A stretch of 31,129 bases of DNA from a virus: positions 1 through 31,129 of IMG/VR virus record IMGVR_UViG_3300044630_001208; one strand, written 5' to 3'. The stretch's first letter is position 1. Every line of letters begins with the position of its first letter. Shown here one piece after another: positions 1 through 7,528 of this stretch. A program made the position numbers and the translations under genes. The notes under the pieces were generated by a model. That model did no database searches. It was not told the origin of the DNA and worked only from the letters and a program-made list of their open reading frames with translations.

Positions 1-423
1 AAAGCTCTAGAAATCCTAGAGCTAGAGGAGTCCATAGGTGGTGTAAACTTAAGTGATAAGCCAGGACCTAAGGCAAGAGAAGTAGAAATCAATCTTGAAG
101 AGATTGAGTTTGCAGGAAAGTTTGCTGGTAAGTTTAGTGCTAAGGCTCTTGGTATAGCAGGTAAGGGTGGAAACATAAAAGCTGTGCGTAAAAAGCTACA
201 AGAGTTCCACAAAGACTATGACTATACTGAAGAAGAAATTCTAGCAGCAGTTGACTTGTATCTTGACAACCAAAAAAGAACTAACAGTATGGGCTTCGTA
301 CAAGAGGCTCATTACTTTATCAGTAAACTACAAGGAGGCGTTCAGGTAAGTAATCTATCAAAGTGGTGTGAAGAAGTTAGAAATGGTAACAACAAGCGTT
401 ACACAAGTCACACAATACTTTGA
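1..423 (+). CDS. Unknown phage protein, 3' part (5' end outside window)
   Basis: The frame is open from base 1 and stops with TGA at 421-423, giving at least 140 residues. A GTG at 184 could be taken as a start, but the reading frame continues without a stop to the left edge, so this is most likely the end of a longer gene. The visible part starts with an acidic, low-complexity stretch, then a basic helix, then a segment with the motifs EAHYFISKL and LSKWCEEV. From memory, small phage proteins next to replication genes can carry a similar tyrosine/phenylalanine-rich pattern followed by a tryptophan-cysteine motif, but I cannot name a family. It lies 40 bases upstream of the replicative helicase gene, so a role in replication or helicase loading is possible but is only inference. 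Confidence 0.75.
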   Translation, partial: KALEILELEESIGGVNLSDKPGPKAREVEINLEEIEFAGKFAGKFSAKALGIAGKGGNIKAVRKKLQEFHKDYDYTEEEILAAVDLYLDNQKRTNSMGFVQEAHYFISKLQGGVQVSNLSKWCEEVRNGNNKRYTSHTIL

Positions 424-463
424 TTTTTTCTTTTTCCTACCACACCATTAAACATCCCTACGT

Positions 464-1582
464 ATGTCACACGAGTTAGTTAAGTTTCAAGATTTAGTAA
501 AAGTGATAGAAACTAACAAGCGTATCAAGGAAGAAGGAGGCATTACTTCTATCCTTGGTCCGTTTGATAGGCTATCACAGTATTATGGGGGATTTACCAA
601 AGGTTCTATCACCGCAATTACCGCTTCTTCGGGAGTAGGTAAAACCAAGTTCGTAAAATATCTGACCGTACACAATGTGTTAAGGAGAACACATAAGAGC
701 AACATCAAAGCCAAGATATTTTACTTTGCCTTAGAAGAAAACCAAACGGACTTTTGGTTATCGTTTATCTCTAGTTACCTATATCAACAACACAAACTAA
801 ACATCAGTGTATCTCAACTTAAATCTATTGGTAGCTTTAATGTAAGTGCTGACTTAATGACTAAGATTAAAGAAGCAGAGAGGTACATTAGCGTTTTGCA
901 AGAAACAGTAGAGTGTATAGATTACATCAGAAACCCTACGGGAATCTTAAAGTATATCAGAGCCTACTTCGACAATCCAGAGATAGGCGAAAACATCTAC
1001 AAAGAGATGCCTGATGGAAGTAGAAGGCTAACAGGTTACAAATACAAGTCGGATAACCTATGGGTATTCTGTATCATCGATCACATCAGTTTGCTTTCTA
1101 ATGAAACTATACCTGATAGTAAGATGAAGTACACTCCGTACCAAACCTTTGACTTGATGGTTAAGGATTATATCTTAGATGTGTTTGCCAAAAGATATCA
1201 AATGGTAAACGTAGTCGTACATCAGCAAACTCCATCTTCGGAGAAAGCCGTGTACACTAACAAAGGACATCTAATTGAAGAAAAGATAGAACCATCTTTA
1301 GAAGAACTGCACATTAACAAAGGTGTGCATCAGGATTACGAGATTGTGTTGGGACTGTTCAACCCATCACGTTACGATATAGAAACTCACAATGGATATG
1401 ACATATCTATTTTGGGTAAGACATATCGTTGTCTCAAATTCCTCAAGGACAGACACTATGGACTAGAAAATGCTAGTTTAGGTCTACACTTTGAGGGTGC
1501 TAGTGGATTTTTTCAGGAACTGCCTAGAGCAGAAACAATGTCTACTAGTAACTATTACGAACAATTTAGAGAGAAGAAATAG
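464..1582 (+). CDS. DnaB-like replicative DNA helicase (RecA-fold core)
   Basis: This is a 372-residue P-loop ATPase expected to unwind DNA ahead of the phage polymerase. Walker A is TASSGVGKT at about residues 53-61, preceded by the DnaB/KaiC-type lead-in GGFTKGSITAI. A FALEEN segment near residue 90 fits the catalytic-glutamate motif H1a, Walker B is VFCIIDH at 201-207, and an H3-like VVVHQQ lies at 250-255. Cellular DnaB is usually 450-500 residues. This protein starts almost directly with the ATPase core, so the N-terminal primase-interacting domain is absent, as in many phage helicases. A separate primase follows downstream at 3550-4512. The ATG at 464 has no Shine-Dalgarno sequence. A KaiC-like ATPase is the alternative, but the replication context favours helicase. 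Confidence 0.85.
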   Translation: MSHELVKFQDLVKVIETNKRIKEEGGITSILGPFDRLSQYYGGFTKGSITAITASSGVGKTKFVKYLTVHNVLRRTHKSNIKAKIFYFALEENQTDFWLSFISSYLYQQHKLNISVSQLKSIGSFNVSADLMTKIKEAERYISVLQETVECIDYIRNPTGILKYIRAYFDNPEIGENIYKEMPDGSRRLTGYKYKSDNLWVFCIIDHISLLSNETIPDSKMKYTPYQTFDLMVKDYILDVFAKRYQMVNVVVHQQTPSSEKAVYTNKGHLIEEKIEPSLEELHINKGVHQDYEIVLGLFNPSRYDIETHNGYDISILGKTYRCLKFLKDRHYGLENASLGLHFEGASGFFQELPRAETMSTSNYYEQFREKK

Positions 1583-1584
1583 AA

Positions 1585-1920
1585 ATGTTAAAGAAGCTTA
1601 AAACAGGAAAACACTTAGAAATTATACTCATTGAGATGTGTGCTAGAGTTGGTACAAATTTTAATGATATCGACATCATGAAAGATATGTGGCAGGAAGA
1701 ACATGAGTGGACAATTGATGAAGAGATTAAGTTCCAAGAGTGGATGTTCCAATATTTAGTTGCCAATCACGACGCTTTGCTCGAAATATCTGACTATAGA
1801 CCAAATGAACCTTACAGCACAAACGACCTAATTAAGCTAGTAAAAGAGTTCACACTGCTTTATGGATGGGCACTAGAGCAAGACGGAGATTTGGATTATA
1901 TAAAAGAAAATAAACCATAA
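1585..1920 (+). CDS. Unknown small acidic protein in the helicase operon
   Basis: 111 residues, starting two bases after the helicase stop codon, so translation is probably coupled. The sequence is predicted to be mostly helical and acidic, with paired tryptophans (MWQEEHEW and FQEWMFQYL). There is no signal peptide, membrane segment or recognisable catalytic motif. The tight spacing between the helicase and the Sak4-like ATPase suggests an accessory role in replication, for example as an adaptor. That is inference from position only. A minus-strand reading frame over the same bases is shorter and is judged a shadow. Confidence 0.7.
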   Translation: MLKKLKTGKHLEIILIEMCARVGTNFNDIDIMKDMWQEEHEWTIDEEIKFQEWMFQYLVANHDALLEISDYRPNEPYSTNDLIKLVKEFTLLYGWALEQDGDLDYIKENKP

Positions 1921-1932
1921 ACAAAAAAGCAA

Positions 1933-2604
1933 ATGTCCAGTAAATTAATCGCAGTAATCGGACCCACTGGTAGTGGGAAATCAACGTCAATCAAAAGTCT
2001 CGACCCAAAAGAAACGTACATTATTAACATCGCTCGTAAAGAACTTCCGTTCAAAGGTTCCAACTTGTTGTACAATGTAGAAAACAAGAACTATGCAGAA
2101 ATAGACGAAGCACTGCAAGTTGTAAAGTACCTACAGAGTATCAGCGAGAAGGCACCACACATTAAGAATGTAGTCCTAGAAGATTCCAACTACATTATGG
2201 GATTTAACATGGTAAAGAAAGCCACAGAAACAGGCTTTACCAAGTTTTCTATAATGGCCAAGGACATGGTCACATTACTTACGGAGGCCCGCAAATTACG
2301 TTCGGACTTGAAAATTTTCTACTTTTCCCATCCTGAAGAAATTATGGACGATGGAGCTATCGTTTCTTACAAGATGAAGACAGCAGGTAAACTTCTTGAC
2401 AACCAGATTGTGTTAGAGGGCTTATTCACAATTGCATTGTACACTCACGTAGATGAAGATAATGAGGGCAACGCAACTTACGAGTTTGTAACTAACCGTT
2501 GGAAGAAGTATCCAGCAAAGTCACCACAAGGTATGTTTCCAGAAATCCGTATTCCTAACGACTTGAAAGTTGTAACAGATTACATTGACGAGTATTATTC
2601 TTAA
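1933..2604 (+). CDS. Sak4-like / AAA_24-type phage ATPase (RecA-fold recombinase)
   Basis: 223 residues. A near-N-terminal Walker A motif is seen (GPTGSGKST, residues 10-18), a Walker B-like NVVLED at 79-84, and a FYFSHPEE strand near 129-136 that matches the sensor position of this class. Such small P-loop proteins are annotated as phage nucleotide-binding proteins (AAA_24), and some are Sak4-type single-strand annealing recombinases, which act with an SSB. The next gene encodes an SSB-like protein, which supports this reading. The protein is cytoplasmic, with no extra domains. The ATG at 1933 follows an A-rich leader (AAAAAAGCAA) and not a Shine-Dalgarno sequence. ATPase assignment is strong; recombinase function is inferred. 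Confidence 0.75.
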   Translation: MSSKLIAVIGPTGSGKSTSIKSLDPKETYIINIARKELPFKGSNLLYNVENKNYAEIDEALQVVKYLQSISEKAPHIKNVVLEDSNYIMGFNMVKKATETGFTKFSIMAKDMVTLLTEARKLRSDLKIFYFSHPEEIMDDGAIVSYKMKTAGKLLDNQIVLEGLFTIALYTHVDEDNEGNATYEFVTNRWKKYPAKSPQGMFPEIRIPNDLKVVTDYIDEYYS

Positions 2605-2627
2605 GAAAAAATTAAACAGTTAAAACA

Positions 2628-3488
2628 ATGAATTTAGAAAATTTAGAAACCAGAACTAGTGGAGCTAGTAACAAGAAGTTGTTCACAGGTATTGCTCCCA
2701 TCAAAATCGTAGCCGTTAACCCTACTCGTGAGCAAATTGCAGCGTTGTATGAAGTAGATGTAGAGAAAGTAAAAGAACCAAATTACTTCACCGAAGACTC
2801 TACTCGTATTGACTTCTTCTACAAGAATCACGATAGCATCACCACTCCACTCTTAGGTAAGTTTGCTTTGTTTCTTAGCAATCAACCACGCACTAGCCAA
2901 TCAGGTAAGAATCAGTATATCGACAATCACAGTAAGACTTGTTGGGCTGATAGCTTGGGAGATTTGTCAGAGCGTAACAGCAAGTTGGCTGACTACAACA
3001 AGTTGAAGTTGGATAACGTGCGTCAAGCGTTGCGTGGTGAAGAAGATTTGTATAGCTTGTTGAGAGCATACGGTAACATCGACACTAACAACTCTCCATT
3101 CATGTTGGATGACATCAAGAACATTATCAAAGGCAACGTAAAAGAGTTGCGTGAGTTCTTTGCTTGGGCTGACAACAAAGGTGGAGGTGTTAAAGTATTG
3201 TTGGGTGTTAAGGATGGTCAATACCAAGATGTTTGGAACAGCATGTTCTTGACAGTTAATGGTAAGTTGAGCGACTACATGAAGAACAAGATTACTGATG
3301 ATAATTATGGCTACCGTCATTACTACGGTCATAGCTTTAATTTGAAAGAGTATATTGCAGACAGTGCACCTGATGCAGTAGACTCAGGTAATGACCCTTG
3401 GACAACTAATGATGATCCATTTGGAGATGTACCAGTAACCAAAGCACCAGAAAGTAACAGTCCTTTTGAGGATGACCTATTTGGTTAA
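2628..3488 (+). CDS. Probable single-stranded DNA-binding protein
   Basis: 286 residues. The body has an OB-fold-like mix of strands, with aromatic residues in segments such as DFFYKNHDS and GKFALFLSNQ. The C-terminus is strongly acidic, rich in Asp-Pro-Phe/Gly, and ends in SPFEDDLFG. An acidic tail ending in an aromatic residue is the hallmark of phage and bacterial SSBs (compare T7 gp2.5 and E. coli SSB), where it docks the helicase, primase and polymerase. Its place after the Sak4-like ATPase and before the primase fits. It is the last gene before a strong terminator. The assignment rests on context and the tail; the OB fold itself cannot be confirmed by eye. Confidence 0.65.
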   Translation: MNLENLETRTSGASNKKLFTGIAPIKIVAVNPTREQIAALYEVDVEKVKEPNYFTEDSTRIDFFYKNHDSITTPLLGKFALFLSNQPRTSQSGKNQYIDNHSKTCWADSLGDLSERNSKLADYNKLKLDNVRQALRGEEDLYSLLRAYGNIDTNNSPFMLDDIKNIIKGNVKELREFFAWADNKGGGVKVLLGVKDGQYQDVWNSMFLTVNGKLSDYMKNKITDDNYGYRHYYGHSFNLKEYIADSAPDAVDSGNDPWTTNDDPFGDVPVTKAPESNSPFEDDLFG

Positions 3489-3505
3489 TTAGTTATAGCA
3501 GTAGG

Positions 3506-3534
3506 AAGAGGGGTATAACCTGCCCCTCTTTTCT
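3506..3534 (+). terminator. Rho-independent terminator after the SSB gene
   Basis: A perfect 8-bp stem (AAGAGGGG at 3506-3513 with CCCCTCTT at 3523-3530) with a 9-base loop runs into TTCT. It sits 17 bases after the SSB stop codon and before the primase gene. Confidence 0.85.
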
Positions 3535-3549
3535 ATTAATAGTAATCAT

Positions 3550-4512
3550 ATGGACCTAAGTACAATTAAAACCAACAAGCTAGTAAGCAGAGAGGAGTTA
3601 CTGACTATTTTTAGCCAGGAACAAATCATGGAGTACTACTTTGGAGAACCCATTCGGTTACGGCATGCTTATCTAAATCCATTTAGAGAAGACAATACTC
3701 CAAAGTGTTACTTCTTCTACACACGTGTCGGTGTTTTAGTATTCAATGACTTTAGTTTAGGTAAACAGTTCGATTGCTTTCAGATAGCTAACTTAAGAGC
3801 AGGTAAGTCTTTAAGTTCTCATCACATGTATCAACAGATGTCAAACTTACAGCCACTTGAACTCCCTACTCCTACTATAAAGTACAACAAGGAGGAGAGT
3901 GAACAAGAAACTGTAATTAAGGTAGAAGTTAGACCGTACACCCAGAAAGATTTAGAGTTTTGGGGCCAGTTTAACATCGACCTAAAGACACTTAAAAAGT
4001 ACAATGTCAGAAGAGTAAAGAAAGTATGGACCTTTGAGACACTAACCTATATGGATAGTGATAGAGATCCATGCTACAGGTATATTGAGGGAGACAAAAT
4101 TAAGTTGTACAGACCGTTCAACAAGGATAAGAAGTTTAGGAATAACTATACTCAAGAACTTGAAGGTGCTTTTGTATTACCAGCAAAGGGAAATAAACTA
4201 ATCATAACTAAATCCACAAAGGATGTTATGGTGTTTTCTACCATTGGATTAAATGCAGTATCACCTAGGTCAGAGTCAAGTTTACTTAGCGAAGAAACTA
4301 TGGAGGATTTGTTTAGTAGATTTAAACAGGTGTTTATTTGGTATGATGCTGATGCAACTGGTGAAGAAAAATCACAAAAGATGGTTGCTAAGTACCCTAA
4401 ACTAGTAAGAATAACACACAATGCACAGCTAGGTAAAGACACTAGTGACATTGTTAAAACACACGGAATAACAAAACTAATAGAACTATGCAAACAATAC
4501 GAAATATTGTAG
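3550..4512 (+). CDS. DnaG-type DNA primase with TOPRIM domain, zinc-less
   Basis: 320 residues. The N-terminal part has NPFREDNTPKCYFF (43-56), the motif of the DnaG N-terminal domain, but without a CHC2 zinc finger. The TOPRIM domain spans about 216-290: the first strand and helix read LIITKSTKD (217-225) and the metal-binding loop is WYDADATG (264-271), with D266 and D268 in place. The usual catalytic glutamate of the first TOPRIM motif is replaced by lysine (K221). From memory, similar ITKS-type primases occur in other phages, so this may be a lineage feature. It probably primes DNA with the helicase encoded upstream. It follows a terminator, so it should have its own promoter, but none of the TAnnTTTG type was seen in the 60-base gap. 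Its 3' end overlaps the next gene by 25 bases. Confidence 0.8.
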   Translation: MDLSTIKTNKLVSREELLTIFSQEQIMEYYFGEPIRLRHAYLNPFREDNTPKCYFFYTRVGVLVFNDFSLGKQFDCFQIANLRAGKSLSSHHMYQQMSNLQPLELPTPTIKYNKEESEQETVIKVEVRPYTQKDLEFWGQFNIDLKTLKKYNVRRVKKVWTFETLTYMDSDRDPCYRYIEGDKIKLYRPFNKDKKFRNNYTQELEGAFVLPAKGNKLIITKSTKDVMVFSTIGLNAVSPRSESSLLSEETMEDLFSRFKQVFIWYDADATGEEKSQKMVAKYPKLVRITHNAQLGKDTSDIVKTHGITKLIELCKQYEIL

Positions 4513-5075
4513 AGATTGTCGTTAAAGAGTGCTCAAAGGATATGCCTGATATAGATACTTGGTATGTAGATAGAACTGTTACTAAGATCTTAGGACTAGA
4601 AACTATTAAACCCTACAAGAATAAGTCTTTTGGTAGTAATAAGAAGAAGAAACCTCTTAAGATTAAGCCATTCAGACCAATGAGTATAGATGAGTTAAAG
4701 ATAGTTCAGATAGCCTGTGACTACAATCACTATGACTTTAATAGTGTTATATCTAGCAGTCGGAGAAGAGAAGTAGTTGAGGTTCGGATGATTCTCATGT
4801 GCTTCTTTTACTATTATCGTGCATATACTTACTCTGATTTGGGCAGGATGTTTGGCAGAGACCACAGCACTATCATCCATAACACAGGTACTCACGAAGA
4901 TTTGTTAGAAAGTGACTCTATGTATGCAATCAAGTACTTCAATACAATCTCAAGAATCAAAGAAGAGATGCCTCATTTGTTTATTACTAAAGACGTACTA
5001 GAAAACCAATCAGCCGAATACGCCAAAATCAAAGCAGAAAGAAAAGCCAAAAGAAGTAAAAATGTCGTTAACTAA
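4488..5075 (+). CDS. DnaA domain IV-like DNA-binding protein (no ATPase domain)
   Basis: 195 residues. Residues about 62-160 resemble the C-terminal double-stranded DNA-binding domain of DnaA: a run of helices, then YSDLGRMFGRDHSTIIHN (115-132), which matches the DnaA signature closely, including the G-R-x-H-S-T core. An asparagine stands where Ser/Ala is usual. There is no Walker A or any room for the AAA+ domain. The first 60 residues contain a short helical part and a very basic linker (SNKKKKPLKIK). In DnaA this domain binds DnaA boxes. Here it could recognise the phage origin, host DnaA boxes, or act as a regulator. The gene overlaps the primase by 25 bases and UDG by 14, so it belongs to the replication operon. 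Domain call is firm; role is inferred. Confidence 0.8.
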   Translation: MQTIRNIVEIVVKECSKDMPDIDTWYVDRTVTKILGLETIKPYKNKSFGSNKKKKPLKIKPFRPMSIDELKIVQIACDYNHYDFNSVISSSRRREVVEVRMILMCFFYYYRAYTYSDLGRMFGRDHSTIIHNTGTHEDLLESDSMYAIKYFNTISRIKEEMPHLFITKDVLENQSAEYAKIKAERKAKRSKNVVN

Positions 5076-5760
5076 GAGAATAGATATACCTGACGATTGG
5101 TATAACAAACTGAGACATTACATTGAATCAGAAGAATTCACAAAACTTGGAAGATATGTTGCATCCAAAAGAAAAGAAACGGATGTCTTTCCTCCAAGTA
5201 ACGAAATCTTCAGAGCATTTCAACTAACCCCCTACAATAATGTCAATACCGTCATTATTGGAATGGACCCATACCCAAACTTATACAGAGAAAAGCCAGT
5301 AGCATGTGGACTTTCATTTGCACCGAGAGATAGAGATTATATACCTCCTAGCCTCAGGCAGATTTACAATAGAATCAAGGAGGATTTCTATTCAGATGAA
5401 ATGACGTTCCCTGTTGACTTGGATATTGAACATTGGGCAAAACAAGGTGTACTTATGCTCAACGCAGCGTTAACCGTTGAGCATGGTAAGCCTGGTAGCC
5501 ACATGAAAGTTTGGGAGAACTGGACAACTGAAGTAATTAATGCACTTAACGAGTACTCTACAGGAGTTATATTCTGTTTATGGGGTAAAGATGCACAAGC
5601 CTTTCAAAGTAAAATAGGCAGTCATCACATCGTCCTAACAGCAGAGCATCCTGTAGCTGCAAGTTATCAAGGCAGACAGTGGAGTTGTAACCACTTCAAA
5701 CAAATTAACACACACCTGATGGGAGCCAATGGCTACAACATCGAATGGATTAAAACCTAA
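5062..5760 (+). CDS. ung: Uracil-DNA glycosylase, family 1 (variant active site)
   Basis: 232 residues. It removes uracil from DNA. The water-activating motif is GMDPYP at 67-72 (usual GQDPYH), keeping the catalytic Asp69 and Tyr71 that excludes thymine. ACGLSFA (81-87) supplies the stacking Phe86. LMLNAALTV holds the uracil-reading Asn134. The leucine-loop motif is EHPVAASYQG (195-204), keeping His196 but with Val where Ser is usual. The GxDPYP form recalls the poxvirus D4 enzyme, which also serves as a polymerase processivity factor. Several Bacteroidota phages carry UDG in their replication block. The start ATG lies inside the end of the DnaA-like gene. The family is clear; whether catalysis is full strength is open. 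Confidence 0.9.
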   Translation: MSLTKRIDIPDDWYNKLRHYIESEEFTKLGRYVASKRKETDVFPPSNEIFRAFQLTPYNNVNTVIIGMDPYPNLYREKPVACGLSFAPRDRDYIPPSLRQIYNRIKEDFYSDEMTFPVDLDIEHWAKQGVLMLNAALTVEHGKPGSHMKVWENWTTEVINALNEYSTGVIFCLWGKDAQAFQSKIGSHHIVLTAEHPVAASYQGRQWSCNHFKQINTHLMGANGYNIEWIKT

Positions 5761-5990
5761 TGACAACAGAAAACAAAACTATGGCAGAGACTTTAGACGA
5801 ACTGATACAGACCGTAGAAAGTAGAACTGTGGCACAAACAACAAGCTACTTGGCTAATTATGTCAGCGACAGACTAGATGAGTTAAAGGCAACTAGAGAC
5901 GCTGGTACAAGTGAGTTTGACTATTGTGAGCAGTTAGGAAGAATTAAAGAACTAGAATTACTTTTAAAAACAATTAAAGAACTAAAATGA
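5760..5990 (+). CDS. Unknown small helical protein
   Basis: 76 residues. The start overlaps the UDG stop by one base (TAATG), a sign of coupled translation. The protein is acidic and appears to be all-helical with a heptad-like leucine pattern toward the end (CEQLGRIKELELLLKTIKEL), which suggests a short coiled coil. No family recognised. Its end overlaps the DUF932 gene by four bases (ATGA). Confidence 0.7.
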   Translation: MTTENKTMAETLDELIQTVESRTVAQTTSYLANYVSDRLDELKATRDAGTSEFDYCEQLGRIKELELLLKTIKELK

Positions 5991-6835
5991 ACAAAGAAGA
6001 ATTATTATCCGCATCAAAAACTGATTGGACAGTTGAAAAGAGAGCATTGTTTGGCCCTAACGGTGAACCAACAAATGGCTACGGAATTTTTAGAGCAGAC
6101 AATGACCGTTGTTTAGGTCTAGTTGGAAGCAAGTACACCATTACACAGAACCACGAAGTTGTGGAAATGTTGATGGATGCGGCAGGGGCAGTAAATATCC
6201 CTGCTGTTCGTGGTGGTGCTTTAGGAATGGGTGAGCGTATCTATTATCAGTTTCAGTTACCTGAAGTAACTATCGGTGGATCTAAGAATCTCCGTTACTT
6301 GACAGGTTTGACTGCACATGACGGCTTGACTAAGATTGGCTTTGGTGCAACTAACGTAGTTGTGATTTGCCAGAACACTTTCTTCCAGGCATTCAAAGAT
6401 TGTGAAGCAGTTAAACACACGCCTAACCACAAGGAAAGACTTGCAGGAATCATCAACTCACTACGTGCATCTATGTTTGCAGAAGAGCAAAACATCCAGC
6501 GTATGATTCAGATGAGCAATACAGTAGTACCTAGTAAGATTGATGATGATTTCTTGTTTGAGATTATCGGAGGTCACTTAGAGTCTACTCGTAGCACCAA
6601 CCGTCTGAATGATTTGAAGGCAGCAATGTCTACAGAGTATGCAGCACATGGTGAGTCAGCTTACGGATTGTTTAATGCAGTTACACGTTTCACCAACCAC
6701 ATGACTCCTTACAAAGACATTGATACTAAACGTAAGGCATTGATGTTCGGTTCAGGTGCTCGTATTAACCAACGTGCATTTGATGTAATCGAGAACAAGT
6801 TTGTGAGAAGTAAACCAGTAGAAATTTACATCTAA
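5987..6835 (+). CDS. DUF932 phage/plasmid-like protein
   Basis: 282 residues. It matches the DUF932 family (phage/plasmid-like protein of TIGR03299 type) by its order of motifs: GYGIFRADNDRCLGLVGSKY near residues 32-51, ITQNHEVVEML next, TGLTAHDGLTKIGFG near 105-119, and NVVVICQNTFFQAF near 122-135. The biochemical role of the family is not established. Members are common in phages and plasmids next to replication and recombination genes, as here. It is the last gene of the primase-DnaA-UDG unit and is followed by a terminator hairpin. No membrane or signal segments. Confidence 0.8.
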   Translation: MNKEELLSASKTDWTVEKRALFGPNGEPTNGYGIFRADNDRCLGLVGSKYTITQNHEVVEMLMDAAGAVNIPAVRGGALGMGERIYYQFQLPEVTIGGSKNLRYLTGLTAHDGLTKIGFGATNVVVICQNTFFQAFKDCEAVKHTPNHKERLAGIINSLRASMFAEEQNIQRMIQMSNTVVPSKIDDDFLFEIIGGHLESTRSTNRLNDLKAAMSTEYAAHGESAYGLFNAVTRFTNHMTPYKDIDTKRKALMFGSGARINQRAFDVIENKFVRSKPVEIYI

Positions 6836-6858
6836 AATTAACCAACAAATGGAAATAG

Positions 6859-6890
6859 AATAGCCTAAGATTAACTTAGGTTATTCTTTT
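6859..6890 (+). terminator. Rho-independent terminator after the DUF932 gene
   Basis: CCTAAG (6864-6869) pairs with CTTAGG (6875-6880) around the loop ATTAA. The stem can be extended outward with A-T pairs and one G-T wobble to 6859-6885. A T-rich run (CTTTT) follows directly. Confidence 0.75.
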
Positions 6891-6896
6891 CCTTTG
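6889..6896 (+). promoter_or_regulatory. Weak Bacteroidota-type -7 element before ninG
   Basis: TTCCTTTG differs from TAnnTTTG by one base. It is followed by TATATT exactly as in the better promoter at 15690-15697 (both read TTTGTATATT). It sits just after a terminator and 11 bases before the NinG start codon, so a short leader is expected. No TTG is seen at the -33 position. Confidence 0.4.
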
Positions 6897-6907
6897 TATA
6901 TTGTATT

Positions 6908-7525
6908 ATGCTAAGAAGAAAAGCCACACAGGAAAAGAAAACTCCAGTTAAGGGAGAACCTGTCAAAATAGAAAAGCCTGTTATTGACACGATCTGTGCA
7001 GAATGTGGCAAAAAACGTCCCTATAGTAACAAATCCAAGAAGTTATGTGCAGTTTGTGTGAAGAAATCACAAATCGCCAAAGCAAAGGAGAAGAAAGCTA
7101 AAGTACGTCAAAAGAAAGCTGAGTCCATTGGAGTGCTGACTAAGAAACTAGACAGAATCTTTAGTGTGTATGTTAGATTATCAGGTGTTAAGAAAGAGCA
7201 TAGTGCACAATGTTTTACATGTGACAGAGTTTTACACTGGCGAGAGATACAATGTGGACATTTTCAGTCAAGAAGATTCTACTCAACTCGATTTCATGTA
7301 CTAAATTGCAAGCCCCAATGTTATGCTTGTAACATCGGATTGAGTGGTAATCAATACATTTTTGGAGTAAACCTAGATAAACTACATGGTGAAGGTACGG
7401 CTGAGTCTATGGTACGTGCATCACGTGAGGTTAAGAAGTTTACTAGTGCAGAGATGATGGAGTTGATTACTGTCTATGAGGATTTAGTAGGCGAATTGAG
7501 GAAGAAACTAAACATTTGGGAGTAA
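6908..7525 (+). CDS. ninG: NinG/Rap-like recombination endonuclease
   Basis: 205 residues, close to the usual length of lambda NinG (Rap), a structure-specific endonuclease acting on recombination intermediates. Two cysteine clusters are visible. The first is a zinc knuckle with CAEC at 30-33 and CAVC at 47-50. The second is the family signature: CFTC (102-105), QCGHFQSRRF (115-124), NCKPQCYACN (133-142) and SGNQY (146-150). Between them lies a long lysine-rich helix. It begins a new transcription unit behind a terminator and lies three bases upstream of the polymerase gene. Probable job: resolving branched DNA made by the annealing proteins of this phage. Confidence 0.88.
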   Translation: MLRRKATQEKKTPVKGEPVKIEKPVIDTICAECGKKRPYSNKSKKLCAVCVKKSQIAKAKEKKAKVRQKKAESIGVLTKKLDRIFSVYVRLSGVKKEHSAQCFTCDRVLHWREIQCGHFQSRRFYSTRFHVLNCKPQCYACNIGLSGNQYIFGVNLDKLHGEGTAESMVRASREVKKFTSAEMMELITVYEDLVGELRKKLNIWE

Positions 7526-7528
7526 GTA

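Noticed and set aside
184-186. GTG as the start of the first gene
   Set aside because: The same frame is open back to base 1 with protein-like composition; the gene is treated as truncated by the window.
416-423. ATACTTTG as a promoter for the helicase gene
   Set aside because: The spacing does not fit TAnnTTTG (one base short) and it lies over the stop codon of the upstream gene with no -33 element.
2967-3332. 121-residue minus-strand reading frame inside the SSB-like gene
   Set aside because: It lies wholly within a well-supported + strand gene and has low-complexity composition typical of a shadow frame.
6005-6013. TTATCCGCA, one mismatch from a DnaA box
   Set aside because: A single site inside a coding region with no cluster around it; expected by chance.
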